From NCBI RefSeq assembly GCF_938045595.1, contig NZ_CALIBB010000172.1, positions 1 through 28,566 on the forward strand: a stretch of 28,566 nucleotides of DNA. The letters run 5' to 3'. This DNA is from an uncultured Campylobacter sp. GTDB lineage: Bacteria > Campylobacterota > Campylobacteria > Campylobacterales > Campylobacteraceae. Below are positions 21,682-28,566 of this stretch, in pieces. The notes beneath the pieces were generated by a model. It had not been told where the DNA came from, searched no databases, and saw only the letters and a list, made by a program, of their open reading frames with translations. The number at the start of each line of letters is the position of its first letter. The first letter of the stretch is position 1. The translations under genes were made by a program, and so were the position numbers.

Positions 21682-23157
21682 ATGAAAAAGATATTTTTAG
21701 CGCTGATCGCTACGGCGACTTTATCGCTAGCAGAAGCCACAGCTTTGTCATCAACGGAACAAGAGGATCCCGGTATAAGCAAGTTGCGAAGCAAATGCGA
21801 TAATAACAACACCTTAGCATGCGTAAATCTCGCCATGGCATACTATTCAGGGGATGGTGTGAAGCAGGATTATGAGAAAGCAAAAGAGCTAAATTCTAAA
21901 GCCTGTAATTTGGGCGACGGCTGGGGTTGCACCACCTTAGGGGCGTCATACGAATACGGCAAGGGCGCAGAACAAGATTATAAAAAAGCGACCGAACTAT
22001 ATTCTAAGGCCTGCGACTTAAAAAATAGCATAGCTTGCGGCAATCTGGGTGTTTTATACTACTCAGGCAAAGGAGTAAAGCAAGATTACAAAAAAGTAAC
22101 CGAAATGCTTTCCAAAGCTTGCGATTTGCAAGAAGGTGACGGATGCTACAATCTCGGGCTTTTATATGCCTCGGGCGAAGGCGTAAAGCAGGATTATAAA
22201 AAAGCGAGCGAGCTATATTCTAAAGCTTGCGATTTAAAACATGGCGAAAGCTGTCATAATCTTGGAGTTTTATACGAAAAAGGAGATGGCAGCGTAAAGC
22301 AAGACTACCAAAAAGCAAATCAATTCTATTCTAAGGCCTGCGATTTAGAAGTTACCGAAGGATGTTACAATCTTGGAGCTTCATACTATTTAGGCAATCA
22401 TACAAAGCAGGACTATAAGAAAGCAAATGAATTGTTTTCTAGGACTTGTGATTTAGGATATAGCATAGGATGCTATGCTCTAGGGTTTTGGTATGCCTCA
22501 GGCGAAGGCATAGAACAAGACTTTGAAAAAGCAATAAATTTATATTCTAGAGCTTGCGATTTGGGGCATAACACAGGATGCTATAATCTAGGAGTTTTGT
22601 ATAGTTCCAGCGAAGGTGTAAAGCGGGACTATAAGAAAGCGAACGAACTATATTCCAAAGCTTGCAATTTGGGGAACGGGCTAGGATGTAGTGATCTAGG
22701 AGTTTTATATGAACAAGGGGAAGTCATAGAGCAAAACTATAACAAAGCAAATGAGCTATATTCTAAAGCTTGCGATTTGGATGTCGGTGAAGGTTGCAAT
22801 AGTCTCGGGGTTCTATATGAGTCTGGTAAAGGTGTAAAACAAGACTTTGAAAAAGCAAAAGACCTGTATTCTAAAGCTTGCAATCTTGGAGATGGACTAG
22901 GATGTGTCAACTTAGGAGCTTTATATGAACAAGGAAAAGGTGTAAAACAAGATTACCAAATAGCAAATAAATTATTTTCCAAGGCTTGTGATTTAGAAAT
23001 TGCCGAAGGGTGCAATAATCTTGGATATTTATATGAATCCGGCAAAGGGGTAAAAAAAGATAAGAGTATGGCGAAAAAATACTATGGTAAAGCCTGCGAT
23101 CTAGGGATTAAGCGCAGTTGCTACACCTATAAAAAACTAAACGAGCAAGGTTTTTAA
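21682..23157 (+). CDS. Exported Sel1-repeat / Hcp-like cysteine-rich protein
   Basis: A 491-residue protein. The Sec signal MKKIFLALIATATLSLAEA is followed by a short linker and twelve consecutive Sel1-like repeats at residues 46-478. Each is 36 residues (the fifth has 37), of the form GCxNLGxLYxxGxGVKQDYxKAxELYSKACDL. Each carries two cysteines placed to bridge its two helices, as in Helicobacter cysteine-rich (Hcp) proteins, so about twelve disulfides are expected in the periplasm. A short tail (SCYTYKKLNEQGF) closes the array. Such solenoids bind proteins or ligands; the target is unknown. The later repeats are visibly more A+T-rich than neighbouring genes. There is a weak GGAG site and a TAAAAT box at 21650-21655. 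Confidence 0.92.
   Translation: MKKIFLALIATATLSLAEATALSSTEQEDPGISKLRSKCDNNNTLACVNLAMAYYSGDGVKQDYEKAKELNSKACNLGDGWGCTTLGASYEYGKGAEQDYKKATELYSKACDLKNSIACGNLGVLYYSGKGVKQDYKKVTEMLSKACDLQEGDGCYNLGLLYASGEGVKQDYKKASELYSKACDLKHGESCHNLGVLYEKGDGSVKQDYQKANQFYSKACDLEVTEGCYNLGASYYLGNHTKQDYKKANELFSRTCDLGYSIGCYALGFWYASGEGIEQDFEKAINLYSRACDLGHNTGCYNLGVLYSSSEGVKRDYKKANELYSKACNLGNGLGCSDLGVLYEQGEVIEQNYNKANELYSKACDLDVGEGCNSLGVLYESGKGVKQDFEKAKDLYSKACNLGDGLGCVNLGALYEQGKGVKQDYQIANKLFSKACDLEIAEGCNNLGYLYESGKGVKKDKSMAKKYYGKACDLGIKRSCYTYKKLNEQGF
21817..23115 (+). repeat. Twelve tandem 108-base coding repeats
   Basis: In-frame units of 108 bases (one of 111) encode the Sel1 repeats. The conserved core is GTAAAGCARGAYTAYAARAAAGC...TATTCTAAAGCYTGCGATTT. 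Unit similarity is high enough for recombination to change copy number without breaking the frame. Confidence 0.85.
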
Positions 23158-23478
23158 CCTATATAAATTTTAAGTCGCTCTTGAGCCTGCTTAAATTTGC
23201 GGCTTAAATTTAAAGGTCTAAATTTAAACCATATTATCCGCGCGGCGGTACTAAAAGCGCGCAAAATGCGCGGACTTAAAATTTAAACCCATTCCCGCCG
23301 CGGCAGATGCTGCGTAAGCGGTGTATAAAATTTAGTGAGCCGCCAAATTACGACGACATTCGCGTCAAAATAAAAGGATGCGTTCCGTCGCCGCTGAAAT
23401 TTCAAGCAAGTCGCGAATTAGTTAAGAATTTTAAAATTTTAAGCTCTCTTTTTGCAGGTTAAAATTTCGAACGAACTA
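23158..23478. other. Convergent spacer with a G+C-rich inverted repeat
   Basis: No gene was seen in 321 bases. TCCGCGC (23237-23243) and GCGCGGA (23268-23274) form a perfect inverted repeat with a competing GCGCGC copy between them, so two hairpins are possible. No T-run follows on either strand, so it is a weak candidate for a shared terminator. AAATTTAAA words surround it. Confidence 0.4.
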
Positions 23479-24501
23479 CTAATTCGTAGCGTTCGCGTCG
23501 AACTGCAAAAATTTCCTGATCTCCTCCATCGCCTCTTTGTTTGAAAGGGTAAATTTTATCTCGATGCGGCGGCTAGCGTCCTTGTCCTCGACGCCTCTGC
23601 GCATCACGGGCTGCGTGTAGCTACGACCGCTAGCGATGAGATATTTTTGCAACCGCTCATCTTTATTCCACGAGTTGATGAAATCCATCACCGCAAACGC
23701 CCTGTTTTGCGAGAGCTCGAGGTTGTACAAATACCCGCCGTCGCTGTCCGTGTGCCCCTCGATGATGATCTGATCTAAATTTTCGCGAATTTCGTCGTTA
23801 TTCAAAAGCGCGGCGAAATAGCTCTGCAGCGTCGAGCGGAGCGTCTCTTTGGCGCCCTCTTTCAGCTCGCTTGAGCCTTTGTCAAAAAGGATCGACGAGC
23901 TTAGCGTCATCGCGCCGCTTTCGTTATCGATGCGGATCTTGCCGCCCAGCTTCTCCTTCAGATCGGCGATGATCTTAACCTTCATTCCGGTTAGGTTGCG
24001 GATGCGGTTTTTCGTGACGTTGAGGTCTTGTAAAATTTTATTAAAATCGCTCTCCTTCTTCGTGAGCTGATCGAGCAAAAAGGCGATTTTAAGTTCGTTT
24101 TGGCTGATCGTAGCGTTGGCGTCGTCGCGCGCTTTTTGCAGAAGCGAGTTGATGTCTAAATTCTCTTTTTTCAGCTTCTCAGCCATCTCGGTTAGATCTT
24201 CGATCTGTATGAAATAGATGGAATTTTGCTTGCGAAGGTCGGTGTTTTCGATGTTTAGCTTCTCGAGCTGATCGCTAAAAATTTTATTCAGCGCTTCAAG
24301 CTCGGCGCTTTTTTTCTCCTGACTTTGCAGGCTTGCTAGCGCGCTTGAAATTTGACTTTCTTTCTCCTGCAGGTTGCTTTGCGTGAGGAAGTATTTGACG
24401 ATGATGCCGCCTACTAAAAGCACGAAAACAAAAAGCAGTCCCGCCATCAAATCGGCGTACGCAATCCAAAAGGTCTCTTTTTCTTCGTTATTCGTTTTCA
24501 T
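23479..24501 (-). CDS. MotB/OmpA-domain membrane protein (motor-like pair, peptidoglycan side)
   Basis: A 340-residue protein. One N-terminal membrane helix, FWIAYADLMAGLLFVFVLLVGG (11-32), holds an Asp (D17) exactly where MotB and TolR-type proteins carry the proton-binding Asp. A long coiled coil follows (about 40-180). An OmpA-like peptidoglycan-binding domain (about 205-330) has EGHTDSDGG and NLELSQNRA, the key murein-contact motifs. The gene overlaps the MotA-like gene by 14 bases, so a complex is expected. The same gene order (peb4, fba, membrane protein, OmpA-family protein) is known in C. jejuni (Cj0596-Cj0599). The pair resembles ZorA/ZorB of Zorya defence, but no ZorC, ZorD or ZorE is present. 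The cellular role is unknown. Confidence 0.85.
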   Translation of the reverse strand: MKTNNEEKETFWIAYADLMAGLLFVFVLLVGGIIVKYFLTQSNLQEKESQISSALASLQSQEKKSAELEALNKIFSDQLEKLNIENTDLRKQNSIYFIQIEDLTEMAEKLKKENLDINSLLQKARDDANATISQNELKIAFLLDQLTKKESDFNKILQDLNVTKNRIRNLTGMKVKIIADLKEKLGGKIRIDNESGAMTLSSSILFDKGSSELKEGAKETLRSTLQSYFAALLNNDEIRENLDQIIIEGHTDSDGGYLYNLELSQNRAFAVMDFINSWNKDERLQKYLIASGRSYTQPVMRRGVEDKDASRRIEIKFTLSNKEAMEEIRKFLQFDANATN

Positions 24502-25777
24502 CTAAAAGTGCTTTTTCATCGATGCTCGCAAGCGTTTTGCGAAGCTCTTCGATGATGCTTTCGTTGCTCGTTCGCGCAGTGTCCTCTCCAGCTAAAAGTG
24601 CCTTCAAATCCGCGCTTAGCCCCCTAAAGCTAGCGTCAATTTTAGCGGCGTAAGCATTCTGCGAACTTGAAATTTCGCCCGCAAACCCGCCCAAGGAGGC
24701 ATTTAGGCTCTTGATTTGAGCGCTTAATGCACTCGTAATGTTAGCCAGCTCGCCTTGCCCGTCCGTTAAAGTTTTAGACTGGCTTAGATACTGCGCGGAA
24801 ATTCCGTTTTGAATTTCGATTAGGCTTGCAGACACGGACTTGAGCGCAGATAAAATTTGAGCGAAGCTCTTATCTAACTCGCCGTGAGCGAGATTTGTCC
24901 TTTGGATCATCTCGCCTGCTTTTTCAAGCTCTTCTTGTGTAATCGCCATACTTCGCTTCTCAGCTTCCATCACGCTTTCAAAAGCGCCGATTTTTTCATC
25001 GATTAGGCGGTTTAGCCTTTCGGTAAAATTCGTAGAGCTCATCATCGCAAATGAGCGCGAAATTTCAGAATTAGCGTTTAAAATTTCGCTCAGATAGCCC
25101 TGCGTGATCTCGTCTTTGTTCCAGAAGAAATTTTTAGTGGAATTTTTGTATTTGATGAGCAGGCGCTCATATTTGCTGATGCCCTTTTTCTCAAAATATA
25201 TCCACCAAAGCGCCAAAAAGATTCCATAGATCGAGACGTAAAATGCTGTACCTACGCCGCCTAGAAGCTGCGCGATCTCGGTTTCTAGCCCATCGATATT
25301 GCTTGAGGAAAAGTGTGGCATCGAAATCGCAATCGAGATGAAAGTTCCTAAAATTCCAAGCATCGGAAAGACTGCCGACGCGACGGAAGCGTAGTTTTGA
25401 TTACGCAGCGAGTAGCCGTATTCGTCCACAAAAAGATCAAAGCTAGCATCGGATTTTTTCTTACCGCCAATACTTAAGAGATTGGCGACGATGTAATTTT
25501 TCAGCTCGCGCTTGAAGTCATCGATATTATTTTGAAAATTTAAGCAGCCATATTCTGCATTATGACGAGCTAAAATTAGTGCAATAATGAGCAAAACCGC
25601 AAGCATCAGGATCGAGTGCGTTTCTACCTTCAGCCCGATAAGCCCCAAATAGCCCAGCAAAAACACCACAAAAACCGCAATCGGCAGAGCTGCGATCTTA
25701 AAAAAAACGCCCGCTAACGAGCGCTCCTTCGCCTCAGGTAGCGTGATATCGAGCACTTCGTTATTTGGGCGATCCAT
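24488..25777 (-). CDS. MotA/TolQ/ExbB-like membrane protein with coiled-coil tail
   Basis: A 429-residue protein with about four membrane segments (near 25-48, 54-71, 132-155, 172-197). The last two hold the MotA/ExbB channel signature (ASVASAVFPMLGILGTFISIAI and LLGGVGTAFYVSIYGIFLAL). The region between TM2 and TM3 is cytoplasmic. After TM4 comes a long cytoplasmic helical tail (about 200-429) rich in Ala, Ser, Leu and Gln heptads, far longer than in TolQ or ExbB and reminiscent of ZorA-type tails. The start follows the fba stop by one base, with the AGGA site inside the last fba codons, and the end overlaps the OmpA-like gene. It is therefore a translationally coupled operon member. It is probably one half of an ion-driven stator. 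Confidence 0.85.
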   Translation of the reverse strand: MDRPNNEVLDITLPEAKERSLAGVFFKIAALPIAVFVVFLLGYLGLIGLKVETHSILMLAVLLIIALILARHNAEYGCLNFQNNIDDFKRELKNYIVANLLSIGGKKKSDASFDLFVDEYGYSLRNQNYASVASAVFPMLGILGTFISIAISMPHFSSSNIDGLETEIAQLLGGVGTAFYVSIYGIFLALWWIYFEKKGISKYERLLIKYKNSTKNFFWNKDEITQGYLSEILNANSEISRSFAMMSSTNFTERLNRLIDEKIGAFESVMEAEKRSMAITQEELEKAGEMIQRTNLAHGELDKSFAQILSALKSVSASLIEIQNGISAQYLSQSKTLTDGQGELANITSALSAQIKSLNASLGGFAGEISSSQNAYAAKIDASFRGLSADLKALLAGEDTARTSNESIIEELRKTLASIDEKALLDENE

Positions 25778-25778
25778 A

Positions 25779-26843
25779 TTAGTTCCTATTTAGGCAATTT
25801 AGATTGTCAAATGCGACCTGCAAGCGCGCCACCATACTCTGCTCGCCTGCCCTCAGCCACTTGCGAGGATCGTAGAATTTTTTATTCGGTTTATCCTCAC
25901 CTTCCGGATTGCCAATTTGAGCCTGCAAATAGCCGTGATTTTTGGCCTCATAAGCGCGCACGCCGTCCCAAAACGCCCACTGCGTGTCAGTGTCGATATT
26001 CATCTTAACGACGCCGTAGCTCACGGCCGCCTTGATATCGGAGGTCTCGCTGCCACTGCCGCCGTGAAAGACGAAATTTACAGGCTTTTCGGATTGCAGA
26101 TTAAATTTTTCGCGGACGAATTTTTGCGAATTTTTTAGAATTTCAGGTCTCAGCACGACATTACCCGGCTTATACACGCCGTGCACGTTGCCAAAGCTTG
26201 CTGCGATGCTAAATCTATCGCTGATTTTGCCAAGTCGCTCGTAGGCGAGTGCGACATCTGCGGGCTGGGTGTAAAGCCGCGCGTTATCGACGCCGGTATT
26301 ATCGACGCCATCCTCTTCGCCGCCTGTAACGCCAAGCTCGATCTCAAGCGAAATTCCAAGATCGCTTAAAATTTCCAAATACTTCTCGCAGGTCGCTAAA
26401 TTTAACTCCAAATCATCCTCGCTAAGATCGAGCATGTGCGAGCTAAAAAGCGGCACGCCGTGAGCTTTTTTATGAGTGGTATTAGCTTTGATAAGCTCGT
26501 CGATCCACGGGAGCAGCTTCCTTGCGGCATGATCGGTATGTAAAATCACCGCAACGCCGTAATGAGCCGCCAAAGCATGCACTTGATGCGCGCCTGCGAT
26601 AGCGCCTAAAACTGCGGCATTAGGGCAAGTAGCGCCTGCGTAAAACGCCGCGCCGCCGTTGCTAAACTGAATTATTACGGGCGAATTTGCGATTTTAGCG
26701 CTTTCCAAGACGGCGTTTATGGAGTTGCTCCCCACTACGTTTACCGCAGGGATCGCAAAGCCCTGCTGCTTCGCATACGCATAGACCTTACTTACGTCAT
26801 CGCCGCTTAAAACGCCCGGTTTTACTATATCTAAAACGCCCAT
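25779..26843 (-). CDS. fba: Class II fructose-1,6-bisphosphate aldolase
   Basis: A 354-residue metal-dependent aldolase interconverting fructose-1,6-bisphosphate with dihydroxyacetone phosphate and glyceraldehyde-3-phosphate. It is mainly gluconeogenic in Campylobacter, which lacks phosphofructokinase. Metal ligands are visible: H105 in VILHTDHAARK, E169-region ELGVTGGEEDGVDNTG, H221 in FGNVHGVYKPGNV and H260 in VFHGGSGS. The MNIDTDTQWAFWDGVR segment and the length are typical of the class IIA group. An AGGAGC site precedes the ATG at 26843, 14 bases after the peb4 stop. Directly downstream is the MotA-like gene, coupled at one-base distance. Confidence 0.97.
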   Translation of the reverse strand: MGVLDIVKPGVLSGDDVSKVYAYAKQQGFAIPAVNVVGSNSINAVLESAKIANSPVIIQFSNGGAAFYAGATCPNAAVLGAIAGAHQVHALAAHYGVAVILHTDHAARKLLPWIDELIKANTTHKKAHGVPLFSSHMLDLSEDDLELNLATCEKYLEILSDLGISLEIELGVTGGEEDGVDNTGVDNARLYTQPADVALAYERLGKISDRFSIAASFGNVHGVYKPGNVVLRPEILKNSQKFVREKFNLQSEKPVNFVFHGGSGSETSDIKAAVSYGVVKMNIDTDTQWAFWDGVRAYEAKNHGYLQAQIGNPEGEDKPNKKFYDPRKWLRAGEQSMVARLQVAFDNLNCLNRN

Positions 26844-26857
26844 TTTTAGCTCCTATA

Positions 26858-27667
26858 TTATTTATACTCGATTTTAGCGTTTTTGTGAAGATCTGCCGCT
26901 TTTTGCTCGACTACTTTTGCCGCTTTTTGCTGTCTAAGCACGCGCTCAATAAAAGGCTTTGCCTCGCTTTGACTTAACTGCTTTTTAGCTTGAGACTCCT
27001 CTTTTAACACGACGTGATATCCGACTCTGCTTCTAATCGCTTTAGTAGTGATTTGACCATCTTTTATCTTAGAGATCGCATCGGCAAAAGGCTTGACCTG
27101 ATCGCTAGGCATCCAGCCTAGCTCGCCGCCGGTTTGTTTAGCCTGCGGATCGATAGATTTAGCTTTGGCAAGCTCTGCAAATTTAGTAAATAGTGCACTG
27201 TCGCTAAGCCCTTTTAACTGCTTAATAATATCGTTTGCCTCAGCTTCGGTTTTAACGACGATCTGAGCCGCTTTGATTCTCGCAGGCTCGGTAAAGCGCG
27301 CTTTGTTTTTGTTATAAAAATCAGCTATTTCTTTATCATCAATATTTATTTTGCTGGCTTCTTTAGCCTGCCATACACGAAGCGCTAAGTTATCTTTTAC
27401 GATTTCAAGCTCTTTTTTATAAACATCTTCGTCCATAACGCCCGATTTTTTAGCTTCATCCGTTAGCAGCATCAGATCGATGCCTTTATCGATAAGCTCC
27501 TTCTTTTGATCCGCGTTAAGAGCGGCGATATCTACATTGCCTATGCCTTGAAGTAGCGGAGCAAGCTCTTTTTCGGTTACGTCTTTGCCATTGACGGTAG
27601 CGTAAACGGTAGCGTTGAGGCTGATAGCAGCAGCCAAACTAAGTGCTGTAAATAAAACTTTTTTCAT
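26858..27667 (-). CDS. peb4: PEB4-type periplasmic peptidyl-prolyl isomerase/chaperone
   Basis: A 269-residue SurA/PpiC-like protein. Sec signal KKVLFTALSLAAAISLNATVYA; N-terminal SurA-like helical chaperone part (about 25-125); parvulin domain (about 125-235) with ARIKAAQIVVKT, GGELGWMPSDQVKPFADAI and RVGYHVVLKEES; C-terminal helix returning to the chaperone part. The C. jejuni homologue (Cj0596) assists outer-membrane protein assembly and adhesion. The start is the ATG at 27667, since AAGGA is six bases upstream; the GTG at 27670 is less likely. It heads the operon peb4-fba-MotA-like-OmpA-like, driven by TATAAT at 27697-27702. Confidence 0.95.
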   Translation of the reverse strand: MKKVLFTALSLAAAISLNATVYATVNGKDVTEKELAPLLQGIGNVDIAALNADQKKELIDKGIDLMLLTDEAKKSGVMDEDVYKKELEIVKDNLALRVWQAKEASKINIDDKEIADFYNKNKARFTEPARIKAAQIVVKTEAEANDIIKQLKGLSDSALFTKFAELAKAKSIDPQAKQTGGELGWMPSDQVKPFADAISKIKDGQITTKAIRSRVGYHVVLKEESQAKKQLSQSEAKPFIERVLRQQKAAKVVEQKAADLHKNAKIEYK

Positions 27668-27696
27668 CACAATTCCTTAAAAAAATTTTAACGGCG

Positions 27697-27702
27697 ATTA
27701 TA
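27697..27702 (-). promoter_or_regulatory. -10 box (TATAAT) of the peb4 operon
   Basis: A perfect TATAAT on the minus strand (GAGTTATAATCG), 30 bases before the peb4 ATG, in the divergent spacer with nth. It is the only good box on that strand there. Confidence 0.65.
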
Positions 27703-27746
27703 ACTCAAAGTTGTTAACAATCAAACTGTACTTTAGAATTTTAGGG

Positions 27747-27752
27747 TAGAAT
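27747..27752 (+). promoter_or_regulatory. Candidate -10 box for nth
   Basis: TAGAAT in TTAGGGTAGAATTCC, 21 bases before the chosen ATG. A second TAGAAT at 27734-27739 would give a more usual leader length; either could act. Confidence 0.4.
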
Positions 27753-27772
27753 TCCGCCTTGAGGAAATGCAA

Positions 27773-28408
27773 ATGAGAAGTAAAAAAGATATTTTAGAGA
27801 TAAAAAAGAGAATTCTGCAAAACTTCGCGGAAGAGCGCAGTGAGTTGAAATTTAAAGACAACTATCAGCTTTTGGTCTGCGTGATGCTTAGCGCGCAGTG
27901 TACCGACAAGCGAGTAAATTTAATCACGCCGCGCTTTTTTGCGGAATTCCCTAGCGTTGCAGAGCTCGCAAAGGCTAATCTGGCAAGCGTAAAGCTGCTA
28001 ATTAGCTCGTGCAATTTCTACAACAACAAAGCGGTAAATTTAATCAAAATGGCGCAGGCGGTAGTTCGCGACTTTGACGGCGTCGTGCCGCTTGATGAAG
28101 CGGGGCTAAAATCTCTTGCGGGCGTGGGGCAAAAGACCGCTCACGTCGTGCTTTTAGAGGGTGCGGGCGCAAACGTGATGGCGGTGGATACGCACGTCTT
28201 TCGCGTCGCGCATCGCCTGGGGCTGAGCCGTGCAAAGACGCCCGAGCTTACAGAGCGCGATCTGAGCGAGGCTTTTAAGACGGATCTTGGCAAACTGCAC
28301 CAAGGCATGGTGCTTTTCGGCCGCTACACCTGTAAAGCGATAAAGCCGAACTGCAAGGAGTGCTTTTTAAACGAGCTGTGCCACAGCAAGGATAAGAATT
28401 TTCCGTAA
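27773..28408 (+). CDS. nth: Endonuclease III
   Basis: A 211-residue base-excision-repair DNA glycosylase/AP lyase for oxidised pyrimidines. The helix-hairpin-helix LAGVGQKTAHVVL carries the catalytic Lys (K121). The catalytic Asp is D139 in VDTHVFRVAHRLGL. The C-terminal iron-sulfur loop C-x6-C-x2-C-x5-C is complete (C187, C194, C197, C203). The length is typical. I chose the ATG at 27773 because GAGG at 27761-27764 is at normal distance from it and too close to the ATG at 27767. It is divergent from peb4, as in C. jejuni (Cj0595c/Cj0596), which supports conserved synteny. Confidence 0.96.
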   Translation: MRSKKDILEIKKRILQNFAEERSELKFKDNYQLLVCVMLSAQCTDKRVNLITPRFFAEFPSVAELAKANLASVKLLISSCNFYNNKAVNLIKMAQAVVRDFDGVVPLDEAGLKSLAGVGQKTAHVVLLEGAGANVMAVDTHVFRVAHRLGLSRAKTPELTERDLSEAFKTDLGKLHQGMVLFGRYTCKAIKPNCKECFLNELCHSKDKNFP

Positions 28409-28416
28409 AATTTTAG

Positions 28417-28439
28417 CCTGCAAATGCGGGTTTAAATTT
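28417..28439 (+). terminator. Weak hairpin after nth
   Basis: CCTGC and GCGGG pair around AAAT (5 bp including one G-U) and are followed by TTTAAATTT, 9 bases after the nth stop. The stem is short, so termination here is only possible. The remaining bases to the window end show no gene. Confidence 0.3.
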
Positions 28440-28566
28440 GACGGAATTTTAAAATTTTGACGCCTTGCTTAAAGCCGCTTTACGACAGATGTTCGGCTTA
28501 TTATGGCGCGGAAAATTTAGATTGAAATTTTATAAACGCCTCTTTGGTTTTTATCTTTTAGAAAAA

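Noticed and set aside
21817..23115. CRISPR-like array
   Set aside because: The 108-base repeats are in frame and encode Sel1 motifs; there are no short repeats with unique spacers.
23479..25777. Complete Zorya anti-phage system
   Set aside because: Only ZorA/ZorB-like proteins are present; no ZorC/ZorD or ZorE follows, and the pair sits in a conserved peb4-fba operon.

Overview
The window looks like chromosome from a Campylobacter of moderate G+C content, most like the oral C. gracilis / C. showae / C. rectus group (an inference). The Campylobacterota signatures are a dba-dsbI pair, a PEB4-type isomerase, cmoB, the conserved block nth | peb4-fba-MotA-like-OmpA-like, AAGGAG Shine-Dalgarno sites, TATAAT-type -10 boxes, and spacers saturated with AAATTT / AAATTTTAAAATTT words. 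No rRNA, tRNA, CRISPR array, insertion sequence or phage gene was seen.

Layout. Positions 1-3785 hold conserved metabolism: a truncated DegT-family gene and nadE (minus), a divergent metallo-beta-lactamase-fold hydrolase (plus), a repeat-filled spacer, and cmoB (minus). Positions 3893-19152 are an accessory-looking, plus-strand run. It begins with two transglutaminase-like paralogues, one with a Tat signal and one without, separated by a decayed gene fragment. Then come a 316-residue protein of unknown function, several exported proteins without a recognised family, and two paralogous exported Trp/Tyr-rich repeat proteins flanking the thiol-oxidation genes dba-dsbI. The run ends with three small cytosolic unknowns, a lipoprotein, an ecotin-type serine protease inhibitor, a YeaK-type deacylase with a large insertion, and a cysteine-rich exported protein. 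From 19616 on the genes are again mostly conserved: a small exported protein and hisD (minus), a 12-repeat Sel1/Hcp-like protein (plus), and the block peb4-fba-MotA-like-OmpA-like (minus) with divergent nth (plus).

How they may work together. Much of the window encodes envelope proteins whose mature parts carry paired cysteines: ecotin, the Sel1 protein, the 205-aa exported protein, the 96-aa exported protein, and the second Trp-rich protein with exactly two cysteines. The DsbI oxidase encoded in their midst is a plausible supplier of those disulfides; this is inference from content and position. The MotA/TolQ-like plus MotB/OmpA-like pair looks like a complete ion-driven, peptidoglycan-anchored motor unit, encoded in a housekeeping operon but with no known function.

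The best candidates for something undescribed are the Trp-rich repeat family next to dsbI, the compartment-split transglutaminase-like pair, the motor-like pair, and the DegT-fold protein without its catalytic lysine.
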